The notes beneath the pieces are model-generated. The model searched no databases. It had not been told where the DNA came from and saw only the letters and a list, made by a program, of their open reading frames with translations. A DNA stretch of 64,000 bases from Floccularia luteovirens (taxonomy: Eukaryota > Basidiomycota > Agaricomycetes > Agaricales > Squamanitaceae): the NCBI GenBank assembly GCA_009739215.1, contig VSJF01000004.1, positions 2,418,001 through 2,482,000 on the forward strand, written 5' to 3'. Below, piece by piece: positions 51,054 through 63,826 of this stretch. The first letter of the stretch is position 1. Each line of letters begins with the position of its first letter. Both the position numbers and the translations under genes were made by a program.

Positions 51054-53617
51054 CTAATCGCTATCACTATCACTGCTATCTCCACTAGCCTGATCATCAT
51101 CTGTGCTACTCTCATCATCGCTCTCCTGGGTACGCTTCTTCACAGGTCCGCCCCTCATCGCTGCCATCTGACCAGCTAGAGAATCCTCTTCCGGATCTGA
51201 AATGTCGTCTTCAGAAGGTTGTGTTTCGGGAGCCGTAGGTTCTTCTATTTTTAGCTATATAATAGAATGGAGAAATTTTATGAAAGTGAGCAAATTTAGT
51301 AGATCTTTTTTTTAAAAACGTTACCGTGATATCCCTGGAAGTATCTTCACCAACAAATGTGTCGCTGATCGCATAGATCTTCCACGTGAAGACACCTGTG
51401 TTTGGTGGGCCTTGGAACTGGATCTTGTATGAGCGATAGTCCCTATCAACATCGGCTCGGGCATATGGGACATCCATGACTTTGAAAGGAGGTACTACGA
51501 CACGATTTGACTTGTCATCAGCAAGGACAATCCACCAAGATGGCTTGCGTTCCTATTGTAGGGATAAGTTTCCATACACTTGCAGGGATTTTCAAAAAAA
51601 ATACGTACCATAGGCCATTGTGGAGCATGGGCAGTGCCGAATGCAATCTCGTCTGATGGAAGTTCCTCAACTTCAGATTTACCCAATAAGAATTTCTCAT
51701 CTTTAGTCTCGTTAAGTTTGGCTAATCGTTTGGTCTCATCCACACTAAGCTCCTTTCGCTCGATCTTTGTTCCTGGAGGTAACAACCGTAATTTAATGTG
51801 AAGGTGGGTGATCGCGGACGGAGATACTACTCGTTCGCCAATGACTGGAAATGGCGTCCCAAAAGAAAACGTTAGCATTGTTAGGATGTTTAGTGCAAGG
51901 AATCAGGTTGGACTACTAACCCTTGAATGCCGCGTCAACGATCTCAATGCGGCCCCACTTTTCTAGTGCCTTCTTCATCTCCGCCGTCCTGTTATCTCCT
52001 TTCTTTTCTATCTCAGATATAAAATCATTTATATCAGTGATTTTGCTCGACACAGCGTCCACGTCGCTTTTCTGAATTCCAGGAAGTTGAGTCAGTCGCA
52101 AGCGTTGTGGTGCATCTAGTGGGACGGCTTGTGTCAGGTGGGCATGAAGGCGCATAATAGCGAGAGAGGGGAGCAGCCAATTCCGGGATAGAGATGTGAC
52201 AAGCAAGGCATTGAGCAGGGATGGAGCTTGCAAGAGAATCTTGTTCTGTTCTGTAAAGAAATCGATTTAAGGAATTAATTAATTTTTTTGCATAGTATCC
52301 ATATTAATTAACTCACCCTTCTGCAATCCTGCATCCTTGACTTCAATGCGCAACAAATGAGCTTGGAGTAGGATTAGTGCCTTTTTTTGTTTAGATTTAT
52401 CTTTGACAGCCTTCTTCGCTTCCGTCCACCTAAGGTCACCAGCTTCATCTATATCCTTTTCTAACTTAGTAAGTGCTGAAGAAATCTCCACTTTTCCAGG
52501 AAGTTCCCATTGATATGCACCACTTAGGATGACAAGTATATCGTTGATAGTGGATTCTTCTTTGAGCGACTTGAAAAAATCTGCCGCCGACCGTGTTTGT
52601 ACACCATCTTTTGTTTTTTGGCGTGATCCAAACCACCAGCGACCCTTAGAAGGGGGGTTAGCTTATACAAACAATAGGAGCTAATTTGTGACATACAACA
52701 AAGGCAGGTAATGCACCACCGAAAATGACGGCGTAACAACCCAGTACCCAGATATTGTTCTTTCCCTCGATAACCCATACTGGAAGCGCAATACCCATCG
52801 ACATACGCTGCGGGCCATCTGGGTTATTGTATTTGATCCAATTTTCGCGAATGGTCTCGTCTGTTAAACTGTAACGAATGCATTCTTAGATGGTTGATGA
52901 GAAACAAATGGGCGTCTTACGCTTTGTATGCTTTCGTCAAAGTAACGAAACGGTCTTGAATTGCTTCCAATGTCAAGTTAGCAGTTGCTCGCACTTTGTC
53001 GGGGTGGCTAGTTTGCTGGTTCAGATAAGGAAGAACAGAGTGATTGACGGGTACTCACTACATCCGAGAGAGTTTCTTAAAATGTGACTTTATTTCTTTC
53101 TCTGGTGTATCCTAGATTTTAAATAAAAATATAGAAGAACGAACGGTTAATTACATTGAATCACTTACAGAGCTGATACCAAGAATATCGAACGGGTCAT
53201 AAATCTTGCTGTCAACTTTTGCATGTGACACCTTATAGCAGACGAATGCGAATAGAGACCATCCCAAGGTCAAGAAATATGTCCTTCACACCAGACATCA
53301 GCAGCAATAAACCATTCATCTTCCGAACACGCACTTTTTCGAAAAATTTGGTAGGAAAAAGAGCCCTCCTTCACGTTGAGTGACACGTTTCCGCTGTTGG
53401 ACACACGAGTTACATTTACAGTGATCAGGAGGTTTTTCTGCCAGATGACATGCACAACCATAAAATCAGCATTTAATAAAGCGTTTCCACACGTAAACTA
53501 CTCACCAGATTTTTTGGTAGCCGCGGAGAAAGTCACAGGCACAAGAATTAAAGCAAGGAATGTGATCAGAAAGTAGGCGGCCATAACACCCGCCTCATCG
53601 TATTCATATGTCGCCAT
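51054..53617 (-). CDS. SEC63: Translocation protein SEC63
   Basis: J-domain membrane subunit of the ER Sec62/63 translocon, which recruits Kar2/BiP for protein import. The ATG at 53617 gives MATYEYDEAGVMAAYFLITF and the first membrane helix. The J domain is FDILGISSDTPEKEIKSHFK followed by KLSRMYHPDKV, with the essential HPD. After the third helix (NNIWVLGCYAVIFGGALPAF) comes the Brl/Sec63 domain: LVILSGAYQWELPGKV, LLQAPSLLNALLVTSLSRNW, QAVPLDAPQRLRLTQLPGI, and a beta-sandwich part WPMERKPSWWIVLADDKSN then YKIQFQGPPNTGVFTWKIYA. The acidic Ser/Asp tail (from about 51230 to 51054) ends SSDSDSD and fits Sec63 binding to Sec62. About nine introns, normal length near 640 residues, no frame break. 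Confidence 0.94.
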
Positions 53618-53889
53618 TGTGGCAAGGCCGTGGAGAGAAGTAGTTGACCAGACCTTGTAAGGTTTGTTGGGAGAAGAGAAGGGGAAGGAGAGCTTTAGAA
53701 AGTATTAAACCGACGTGTTCGATGTGCTGGCCGCCAAAGAATTTGTGGTCACGGGGCTTATATTGTTCTGTGACGTGGTGACAGCTTGCTTCATGTGTCC
53801 ATCCTCTGCGCGCAATTCATTTTATTCAACGATAACTAATGTCGCATACGGGGTGTCAATTACAATTTCTCTCAATAAGTTAACGTGAA

Positions 53890-54085
53890 ATTAATTCACT
53901 TACGCCACCATAGATTGCTACTCGCGTTACAACTTGGCTGTATTAAAAGGTAAAATTCTAATGCCTTGCACAAAAATCCGAGGTATACTTACGCCCATCT
54001 TACCACTGGGACCAATGTATTTGGCTAGATATATGGGAATAAACACAACCCATGTCACAAAAAGTACTCTGTATTTGATTTATGA
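53890..54085 (-). other. Possible exons of a small membrane protein (start not found)
   Basis: Between aldolase and SEC63 the minus strand has a segment with a clean acceptor, the reading VLFVTWVVFIPIYLAKYIGP then SGKMG, a GTAAGT donor, and a second acceptor followed by a short piece ending in a stop. This would suit a single-helix small protein, but I found no in-frame ATG upstream. It may be part of an untranslated region or a chance match. Confidence 0.22.
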
Positions 54086-54167
54086 GTTCGTAATTCTTTT
54101 ACATTGAAAATTCGGACTTCTTTCTACTATGTTGCAACTAGCTCGAAAAACAAAATTCACAAGAACA

Positions 54168-55764
54168 TTACAGACGGCTAACATTCCCAAGATCTTTGCA
54201 CGCTTCTTTGACACGTTCAGCGAGTGTCTTTTCACCCTCGCGGACCCAAACACGTGGGTCATAATACTGGTAAGGCCGTATAGTCAGAAACTATCTTCCG
54301 CAAGTAAATTAAATATTATCTCACCTTCTTGTTCGGCTTATCTGCACCCTCCGGGTTTCCGACTTGAGTTTGAAGGTAGCCACTTTTCTTTTGGATAAAG
54401 TCCTAATTACGCATGAATTGTAAGTTAATTGGTAAGAATATTCATTTCCCTCTGTTACTCACTCTGATACCAGCGAGATATGCAAATTGGGTATCAGTAT
54501 CAACATTCATTTTCACAACTCCGTGGTTGACAGCAGTGGTAATCTCTTCTTTAGAAGAACCCGATCCTCCGTGGAAAACCAGGTATCTGTGTACACGAGT
54601 TCAGTCGTAGTCCATTCGATTTTTAAAAGATTTACGTACAAAGGCTTTTCTATCTTCACTCCAGCCGTTTTGTGGGCGAAAACTTGATGTTTTCCAAGAA
54701 GATCCGGGTGGAGCCTAACATTACCAGGTTTATAGACACCATGCACGTTTCCGAATGCAGCCGCAATACTGAAATTTGGTCCAACTGCACTCAATGCTTT
54801 ATATACATCGTAAACGTCTTCAGGTTGAGTGTAAAGACTAGCATTGTCAACACCAGTGTTATCGACACCATCTTCTTCGCCTCCAGTGATTCCGATCTCC
54901 ATCTCGAGCCACAAATTGATTGGTGCCATACGCTTGAAATACTTCACGCAAGTTGCAATGTTTTGCTCTTTGGGCTCTTCGGATAGATCGAGCATGTGGG
55001 AAGAGAACAATGGCACCTGGTGTTCCTTAAAGTATGCTTCGTCCGCCTCGAGCATGCCATCAAACCAGGGCAGAAGCTTCTCGGCGCAATGGTCACTATG
55101 CATTACAACTGGGCTTTATGGAAATGTCAGACCCAAACTCGCGAAAGCCTCTATAATACATACACGCCATATTGCTTGGACATTAATCTGACATGGTGGG
55201 CTGCAGCAATGGCACCTGCAATAGACGCCTGTTGTTTATCGTTTGCCAGGCCTTTCCCAGCAAAGTAGGCACTCCCGCCTTGAGACACTTGTATGATGAT
55301 CGGCGATTTTATGTCCCTTATTGCAAAGATTTCAGTTCAAAGCGTACATATATATGTGTTCTGTGGATGAAAACTCAATACCTCGCAGCTTCTAGAACTG
55401 CATTAGCAGTCGAGGACGATGTTACATTCTACAAAATCAAATTGTCGATAAATTTGTGAGAAAAACCGAAAAGAGTGGACTCACGATCGCCTAGCATAGT
55501 TACTCGGGGCTCAGTGCGACCTCATAGAGAGCGACAAGACTTACCGGAATCGCAAACTAGAAACGAGGATGTAAGCCCTCGTTTATATAGTAGACGATGT
55601 GTGAGAACAAACCTTGTGTTCTTTAGCATAATCGAATAATTTACGGACATCATTGCCAGTAAGTACGCCTGCCTTTCCGATCATATTAGCATCTCAGCAT
55701 CGCGCCATGCTACGTCAGAGTCTTCGATAACATTACTTACGGGGACGATGTCGAGAACACCCAT
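54168..55764 (-). CDS. FBA1: Class II fructose-bisphosphate aldolase
   Basis: Zinc-dependent cytosolic aldolase that cleaves fructose 1,6-bisphosphate in glycolysis. The start MGVLDIVPAGVLTGNDVRKL is at 55764. Then come YAKEHKFAIPAINVTSSSTA, NAVLEAARDIKSPIIIQVSQ and GGSAYFAGKGLANDKQQASI. The metal and catalytic block is PVVMHSDHCAEKLLPWFDGM, followed by SSHMLDLSEEPKEQNIATCV and NLWLEMEIGITGGEEDGVDN. The second metal site is in AFGNVHGVYKPGNVRLHPD. The phosphate loop LVFHGGSGSSKEEITTAVNH appears after removing an intron at about 54592-54640; then NVDTDTQFAYLAGIR and YYDPRVWVREGEKTLAERVK. The last codons read EACKDLGNVSRL and stop at 54168. About nine introns; all key residues present; about 360 residues as expected. 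Confidence 0.95.
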
Positions 55765-57052
55765 GATTGAATGCTGGGAACGATGACGATGGAGGTGAGA
55801 GAGAAACCAAGGATTTAGACAAAACGAGATGAATGCTTGGAGTTTCAGCCGGCGCGAAAAGATTCACAATATCACGTGTTGCCGGCTATCGCTATCTTAT
55901 CTACATACCCGAATGTATATTTACTACTACGAGTACAGAGATGACCTGGAAGACATTGAGCTTGGAGGTTGCTCAATCATGCCAACCACAACCTCTGGAT
56001 CTAGAGACGATCCTCTGTATGACAATACTCCGTCTGGAAGGTCCGTACTTTCAACCATTATCTTAGATACCTTTTCACACGACACTTAAAGCGACATGAG
56101 CTTATGTATTTGCGTTCTTCCTTTGTCTCGTTTAAAATAGCAGGGACTGAATGCGCAGTGAAGGCCGTACCACAACAGCGAGAAGTCAGCTGATTAAAAT
56201 AGAAAAAGTGAGGGCCGGAACAGTTGATGATCGTATGCGAGAGCCCGAGGTGCCCAAGAACGAACTACTTGTGGCCAGATCATATACAGCTAGGGATCTA
56301 CAAGGCAAAATCATATAGGGATTTTATACGCCATCTCAGACAAAATTATTACATTCACCCAAGGAATCGTCCGGAAAAACCAAGTTTCTCAATCCCCAGC
56401 CGTGATGTTCTCTGCATTAGATCGCGTTGATTGAACATTCGGGTTTTGGAAAGGCGAAAGCAGGGTTTCTTAGCATTCTGCCTTCCTGGGAATATCAAAG
56501 CCAGGTAAGAACGATTCCGCGCTATAACAATATCGTAATCCCCCCGTTCTTCTTCCGTTCTCTGCTTTTTCTTATGTATCCATCCGGAACACGTAGATAC
56601 TACCGCGGTACCGTAGGTACGTCGCCCGTATACGACATTGCCAAGCATTTTATTCGACAAATGTCAGCGTAAGACGATGGCTGAAGGATTTGCAGATTCT
56701 ATTATCATGATCTTGCTAGTTAGAAATAAGAGTGATCCCAGACATTTATTGGTGGTGACTATTAATGAGGCGAATAGATTCCCTAGTTTCTCGGGGTTCT
56801 GACATACTTATCGAAAATTGGGCGGGACAACAATTCATCGACATCATTCATTAAGATATCCGCACTCGACTATTCAAAGATGACTCATCCTTTCCGTTCA
56901 ATCTTTTGTTTTTGTTTGATTGAAGGTAGCCGGCGTCCAAAGGTGCCTTGAAAACATACGCGCTCAAAGGACAGTCCTAAAAAGACAGTGGTTGGGGCGC
57001 TAATATATAGATGGGATGAATACTGCTCAAACATTTGGATGTAGATACACAA
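55765..57052. other. Intergenic interval between aldolase and the NACHT gene
   Basis: About 1.3 kb: the aldolase promoter on one side and the 3' UTR of the NACHT gene on the other. Frames at 55829-56089, 56224-56430 and 56427-56672 show no known motif. No RNA gene or repeat is recognised. Confidence 0.4.
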
Positions 57053-60000
57053 CTACTCAATCGAAAAAGATTCCATAACCAATCTAGTCTTGCCTTTGTG
57101 GTCCAAAAACTCCAATTTCCCAGCAGAGCGCTTGATGGCATAAGGTGGTTTGTGTTTCGAAACCCACACAATTTTCTGCCCATCCTCGGTGCATACCCAA
57201 CCATCAGGGTCGACGTGGTGTGCAGATCTGAGAGCATCAAAAGGCTCGTGGAATGTGATGATATTTGGTTTATGTAGATTATCGATGTCTTTGGGTGAGA
57301 GTGTCGGAAGAGAATTGATATCCCACATGAGAATCTCACCATCCCTAGTGCCAGCTACAACTCGTCCGAGGTCCAAACGAGCGTCTGCGCTCTCAACATC
57401 CTGATGTGTAATGAATCTAGTGATGTGACTATAATTTGGGGTATCGGTGTCCCATGTGTGAAGAAGGGTTACATCACCGACACCCGTAACCAGAGAAAGT
57501 TGATTGGCGGTGAATCTTAGAGATAAGATTGAATCAGTTTTGGCATCCAAGACAGCAATCAGGGACATCTGCTTTGCATCCCAGAGCAGTGTCTCTGTCG
57601 ATGATAAAGAGGCCAATTTGGACCCGTCGACCGACCACGCAACTCGTTGGACATCGTCCTTATGACGATCGAGCACAGCAATGTGACCTTCGAGTTTGAA
57701 ATCCCAGATCTCGATTTTATTGAATGACATTGTTGCTACTCGTTGACCATCAGGCGAAAATGTCACGCGTGAATGTATAAATGAACAAGCTCCGATTTGT
57801 CGTTTTCCAAGGACGTCGCCAGTGTCCGACTTCCATGTGATGATGTCGTACTCAGAGCGACTGAGAAGCTTTGAGCCATCGAGAGAGAATTGCACCCAAT
57901 AAACCTCATAGTTGTGAGTCAGTTCCTTGAGTAGTCGACCAGTATGAACATCCCAAACACAAATCGTTTTATCACCACCGCTAGCAACCCTCTTTCCGTC
58001 AGGCGAGAATACTGCACACCAAACCACACTTGAATGGCCCTTCATCATGCGAACCTTTTCTCCGGTTGTTCCATTGGATGTAAGAACTTTCCAATCAAAC
58101 CCACAACTGACGAGTTGAGAGCCATTTGGCGACAACGTAATGCTCAAAACATAGCCACGGTGTGGTTTAAAGGAGATAAGAGGATCAGCTTCAATCATTA
58201 CGCTCGATGAGACCTGTGGCCTTTCGTCAATCACCTCTCCAATGTATGTCTTCTGAAGTAATGTATACGACGGGAACAGAGGTAAGGCGGAGATGTAGGT
58301 GTGCAGGTGTGCTTTCGATACTGTGGAACCATACAAGCGAAGGAAGTAGATAGCATCCTTAGTCATTCTACACAGCTCGGAATGTGATCTATCCTCATCA
58401 TGGCTCTGAAAGTTGTGCAGCAATACATGAATCATCAGAACAGGCAATTCATTAAACAGAACACTCACCGAAATGTGCCCGTCAAGGAGCTGTAACGATG
58501 CACACAGCTTGTCTTCATTAAAGCATGATATCAAGCTCAGCACCTCAACCCAATGCAATAGATGTTCGAACAGCAGTTCATGGAGCTTCTTTTTCAAACT
58601 ATCACTCAGATGTTGGATCTCCAGTATGTATCCTATCCAATTCGTGACGGTGTATTGTAGATCCTTTGGTATGTGCTCCTTGATAAGCCGGGTCAAATCA
58701 TTAATCTCGGTGTCCAGATTGAATGTTGTCGGTAATCCGCAGATATTATGTCGTAGCGATCTGTTCATCCTGTCCAAGGATGCTTCAGCAAGGTCACAGA
58801 GAGTCCATTCCACGTATGGTATGTGATCAATCCAATGCTGTTCATTCATCAGATCCACAAGGACATCCTGAAGACTTGTGTTCGTAAGAGTAATGGTCGG
58901 TAATATTGAGGTCCCCAACCCGCATGTGATTTGGCAAATATCCTCAGTGCCCTGGTCATGGTTGATCACCATAAGAAAGGCACAGTCTGTCAGCAGGGGA
59001 CGGAATATGACGGCCCAAGAGAGTGATGCACTGAGATTTGGGTTCAGTGCTTGGAAGATGCTAGAAAGTAACTGTGTCACCGAGTCATGTAGTGTCATGG
59101 GAGGTGGCTGCATGAAAAGAATGTCGACAAATCTGATCAATCGTGACTGGATAAATGCGAGCTGCAGAGCTTTGCAGGCAACAGAAGTCCATATATCGTT
59201 CCCTCCTGTCCGATGCAAGAACTTGCGACTTATCCTGTCTCTCCCATATCTGTCTAAGATTGGTGAATGTGAAGCCTCAAGATCGTCCAAAGTTTTCCGG
59301 ATTAAAGCCTGGATTTCCTCTGTGTTCGGTAATGTGTGGTGGTAAACATGGTTTAGCGATATAAAGGTATGTTGAATGTCTGGATCACACGATGTGATGA
59401 GAAAGCGGAAATTTGGAGGGAGCCGGGTGATCAACGACTTATTTGCAAAAATAGATAAGACGCGGGAACGGTCTTCTACATCTTCGCATCCGTCGAGACC
59501 ATCGATGATAACAAACACTGGTCCCACTATCTCCAAATTTACTAGAGGTGTAACAACCAACTTGTCAAATTGTCGTCCTATATCTGCCTGAACAATATCT
59601 GAGGTCTTGATTGGCGTACTCATTTTTTCTTTGATTGCTGGATTGAACTCGGCCAAGTGTCGTATAATAGTCCCACTTATTCTCTGCGAGTTTCGGTTTT
59701 CGATTCCGCCATGCAGGAATATTCCACACCCTAGTCGCTCCTCCTCATGAAAGTGCCGCGCAATAAAGTGTGCAGTTGATGATTTGCCACTTCCTGCCGG
59801 TCCGAGCAAAAGGAAGACACGCTTGGTGGCGTTCTCATTCCCAGCAGCCCAGTTCAGGATGTTATCGATAACAGTATCACAATGGGTGCCTCGCATTGCA
59901 GCATGGTCTGGATTGAAAGCTGTCCGTTCAAGGCATGGGAAGCGATTGAGATATATTTGAATATCTGTAAAACAAAACTGAATTAAACTGTTATTCGAAC

Positions 60001-61381
60001 ATTCATTACACATACCAATATTCATAACCTTCTCTAATATCCGAATCGAGAGCAAAGTTGTTTGTAAGCTGGTACCCAATATAAGCTCGATCCTTAACTG
60101 ATCAAATGCTGATTGATACTGGGCGATCGTTGAATCAACCTCGGACACTATATTCACCAAGGCACGTTGTGCTGGGAGATTCACGTTAGCGTAAAATACA
60201 GAGATAAACTGATATACGAACAAAAAAATTTCGTCTCGTAATATTTGCGAATAAAATAAGCACACTCGGATGTCTGGCTCAACAGCTTTTTTACAGTCTT
60301 CTCGAAAGACATTATCTTCTCTAATGATCGTCCATCTTGTAACCAATCATACAGTTCCGCGAGTGTACAAGCAAGGTCACTGATCTTGTCGTCGCGAGCT
60401 ATTTGATTGTTGATGATCTTGCATAGAAAAGTACTTAGCATCATATAACTACTCAAAATGGGAATAAACACCTTCACAATGGCTGAAACTGTGTACACTG
60501 CCATTTTTGCCCTTGAGTCAATCTATGTGCATAGATGAGGATGACCACGACAATAGTGAGGTTCGTATGACGCACCTCTGCAATGTCCTGGGCTACTAGG
60601 CAGAATGACTCGAGGGAACCCAATAGATACTTCCACCTTTCATTAATTATATGGAAATTCAGGCCAGGTGTGGGTACTTGCGCTACGATACCGTTGGGCA
60701 GTGACGTGACATTATTGGATGACGGAATTGCGAGACTCTCGATCTTGAATAGCAGCGTTATTGTGCGAACTTTATCCCGCGACGATTTTGGATGAACAGC
60801 ATCTAGAGCATAGGCAATTTCTGGACAAGTTTTTGTCAATGCTGTCTCAAGATAGGCTGTTCGATCATTACCTTTATTGTAAGATATATTCTCCCCAATC
60901 TGCAAAGCTTCCTTCGTCTCACAAACAAGATGATCTTCTTTTGAACTCCCGGGATGTTTGCAATACACTTCGATTCGTAGGGTGGATGAGGTGGTCGCAC
61001 TACTGTATCAAATTATTTAGATTTATGCTGTGACTGGTTAATAGATTGCAAGTAACGCGTACAACTTTAATTGTTCACCCCAATATGGTGATTTATTTCC
61101 TTTTTTCGAAACTTTAGTTTTGTTCTCAATGCCATCGACCTTGACAACGACATAATAGGATACGCTCGAGAATTTGTGTGTGTCCGGCAAGTTCTTGCCT
61201 TCCAAAACGGTTACTATGAGGAGTTGTGGGTAATGAGGTAATGCGCACGGACGGAGAACCACACTGTGACTTACAACCGAGATTGAAATGTATTTTCGGA
61301 GTACTGTATATATGAGGTTAGCACAGGATATGGATGATCAATGAGGAGCACTTACTACTTGACAACCGGCATTGAGTTCAT
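57053..61381 (-). CDS. STAND/NLR-type protein: C2 - helical linker - NACHT - WD40
   Basis: Signal-transduction NTPase of the fungal NLR-like class, about 1,350-1,400 residues. Small 5' exons start MNSMPVVKYTPKIHFNLG at 61381 and run into a C2 domain: LTVLEGKNLPDTHKFSSVSY, YVVVKVDGIENKTKVSKKG, SPYWGEQLKL and SSTLRIEVYCKHPGSSKED. A helical linker follows (AKMAVYTVSAIVKVFIPILS, LACTLAELYDWLQDG), as usual in agaricomycete NACHT proteins. The single large exon carries Walker A VFLLLGPAGSGKSSTAHFIA (about 59790) and Walker B-like VFVIIDGLDGCEDVEDRSR (about 59480). It ends in about seven WD40-type repeats, for example GHSSVVWCAVFSPDGKRVAS, RVTFSPDGQRVATMSFNKIE and VAWSVDGSKLASLSSTETLL; the stop is at 57053. 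No frame break in the 3-kb exon. A role in non-self recognition or programmed cell death is inferred from the class only. The N-terminal C2 suggests calcium or membrane binding. Confidence 0.88.
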
Positions 61382-62692
61382 TGCTGTTTTGATGACTGAT
61401 GGCGGCAGGTAAACAAATAATTGTGTCCGGGTATTAGCATCGCAATAAGGATTGGATAGGTTGATTTGCAAGTACCTAAAGCAATACAGCACGGATAGTT
61501 TGGAGCGTTGAAAGTCAGAAAGACGGTTGGCGGGGAGGAGGGAGGAGTCTCTTATGAACACAAAGTTAACACAGTGCTGTAAAGTGCTGTAAGGTGGATC
61601 TAGATTGCACAATAATAGATGGTGACTGATGTTGGGTGCATCAACACGTGTTGGTAATAAAATGTTAAAGCAGACATTGCTAATAGCAGCGTCGGCCCGT
61701 CTCCTGACATGAAGTGACACATTTCATAGACAAACGAATTGTCAAGAGGATACAGACACGCCGGAGCACACGGATATGAGATGGGATGAATATTCACCCA
61801 CGGTTGGTCAACCATAGCGATCAGGTGAGCAAGAGGAAATATTGTTGTTGAGAAATTTAGCTTATTAGATGAGTGAGTGGGAATGACGCTCGGGTATCAT
61901 GCGGAGCGGCACCTTCTATAAAACCATCCAACTTCCTGTTAAAGGAACGTCCCCTTCTACTTAGGCCGCCCATCGTCTAGAACGTGATAAACAAATGCAG
62001 AGTCTCTAAACCACACATGAGAACCACAATGCGGCTGTACATTCGAGGAATAATTTGGTCTGTCGCAAGTTCCTTTTTCAAGGGTAGGCCTTCTGACATA
62101 TTGGACTTTAAACAATACTCAAGACTTGTTGAATACAAATGCCATCTTGACACTAGACAGGATGTAGATAATGCAGTAGGACTAGAGGTAAGGGGAGGAG
62201 GCTGTGATGGTCGAGTATATGATGAAGGACGAACAAACTGATGGCTTCCCCGGAGTGTCAGTTATATGTTTCGGATCACAAGCTTCTTCCTTGCGTGGGC
62301 TTGGACTGACCTGAAACTGCTGCGGAATTTTGTCAGGTATAATTAAAAGAGGTATTATCCAACAATCACCTTTGACATCGTTTGATTGGAACCTGGTTGA
62401 TAAAGAGATTAAGCACGTGCGTGAGCTAAAGGGCGTTATACCATCAAGAACTATTATCAGTCCTTATACTGAGGTCGGGCAACTGAATCTCCTGGGTAAC
62501 TTCTGTAGACTAAATCGGTATGTGGCAATGCAAATGCTGCATGAATGTGCATGGAGGAACATATGTGCAAGTCCTAAGCGCACCATAAACTTTACTAGCC
62601 ATTGAACTCGTCGGGAGACTTTCTTTTGGGACCTGATCCATTCGAGCTGTCTTGTATACATACATGACTTGGGACATTTACATTTACACAGA
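61382..62692. other. Intergenic interval upstream of the NACHT gene
   Basis: About 1.3 kb containing the NACHT-gene promoter and the 3' end of the PDI-like gene. A plus-strand frame at 62330-62605 and minus-strand frames at 61600-61815 and 62464-62700 have no recognisable content. A direct 12-base repeat (ACAGTGCTGTAAAGTGCTGTAA) lies near 61570-61592. Confidence 0.4.
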
Positions 62693-63609
62693 TCAAGCAT
62701 ATTGCCTCACAAACGCCTTCAAAAGGTCAAGGTTACGCTTACCCTCAAAAAGTGCAATAGCTTGTCCGTTTACAATGATTCCTAATGATGGATAACTCGC
62801 AATACCGTCGCAAAGTGCTGGATAGAATTTGTTAGAGTCATGTGGTATATTAGAAAGAAAGTACACACCCATGCTTTCAGAGCAATCTACTTGTGCAAAT
62901 TTGACGTGCGGCACTTCCACTTTGGAATCTTCGACTAATCTCTTCCAGATTGAAGCAAACATCTTAGAACGCTGCGAATAGGGGATAAAGTATTGGATGA
63001 CGGAGATACTTTGAGCTGTGAAATCTGTGAAGTTTGCCGATGTGAGTTGAGTAGGATGGTCGCAGTCTTCACATATATCGTTTCCCAAGGATACAACATA
63101 ATCGGATACACTATTGAACGGGACTTGTGGTTGCAGAGATGTGAGCGGTGGTTCATACGATTCAACTTCATGCCTGATAAATTCCTTGAGGTCATCTAGG
63201 TCGCGGTTGCCATCATATCGACTCGAAATCTTCCCATCCCTGAACATGCACAGGGAAGGATATCCCCTGACACTGTTATCATTACAGAGGTCTGAGTGTA
63301 TAAGTTCAGTTCAGAATTGTTCTTTACTTCAAGTAACCCAGTAAACTATTTCATACCACCATATTTAGAACAATCAACCTGGGCAAACTTCACGGTTGGT
63401 GTCTCTGTTTTCCCCTCTTCGACCAACTGCTCCCAAGTAGGTGCGAATTTGCGGCAGTGGCCACAATATGGCGAATAATGTTCAATGAAAGTTAGGCCAT
63501 GTTTCGTGTATTCCTTGATGTTGTCTGGTGTGAGTTGAACACCAGCATTGGTGAAAACTGCGAATAGAACGACGGTTAAAGAGATTCGAAGGAACTTTTG
63601 GAAGAACAT
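62693..63609 (-). CDS. PDI-like protein with two thioredoxin folds, one active site
   Basis: Secretory-pathway thioredoxin-fold protein, about 270 residues. The start MFFQKFLRISLTVVLFAVFT at 63609 is a signal peptide. The first domain reads LTPDNIKEYTKHGLTFIEHY and SPYCGHCRKFAPTWEQLVEE with the catalytic CGHC, then PTVKFAQVDCSKYGG and, after an intron (about 63285-63350), SVRGYPSLCMFRDGK with the cis-proline loop. The second domain repeats this plan (QLTSANFTDFTAQSISVIQY, PHVKFAQVDCSESM, YPSLGIIVNGQAIALFEG), but the active-site position reads FIPYSQRSK with no cysteine pair. The protein ends LLKAFVRQYA with no HDEL/KDEL-type retention signal. It may act as an oxidoreductase whose second domain serves in binding only. 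The 5' end is divergent from CGI121, 217 bases apart. Confidence 0.85.
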
Positions 63610-63826
63610 GGTAGAGTTGGGTTGTGCTTTATGGAATTCTTGATCAGGGATGGGGCATGCGTTATCAATGATGTGGTTTGGTTACCACGCCAAGGACACT
63701 ATATACTTTGTTTTGTCCATGTCATAGCGTCCAATTGTAAAGCCAATAACTGGATGGTAAAGTCCGAGAAGCTAGCGTTCTATAGCTAGCTAGCTGATCA
63801 TCGTCTATTTTTACGTACTGACCAAC

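Noticed and set aside
57053..60346. Treating the long minus-strand open frame as a complete 1,097-residue protein starting at 60346
   Set aside because: Its first 50 or so codons are intron sequence. Upstream exons with clean splice sites supply a C2 domain and helical linker that join at about 60190.
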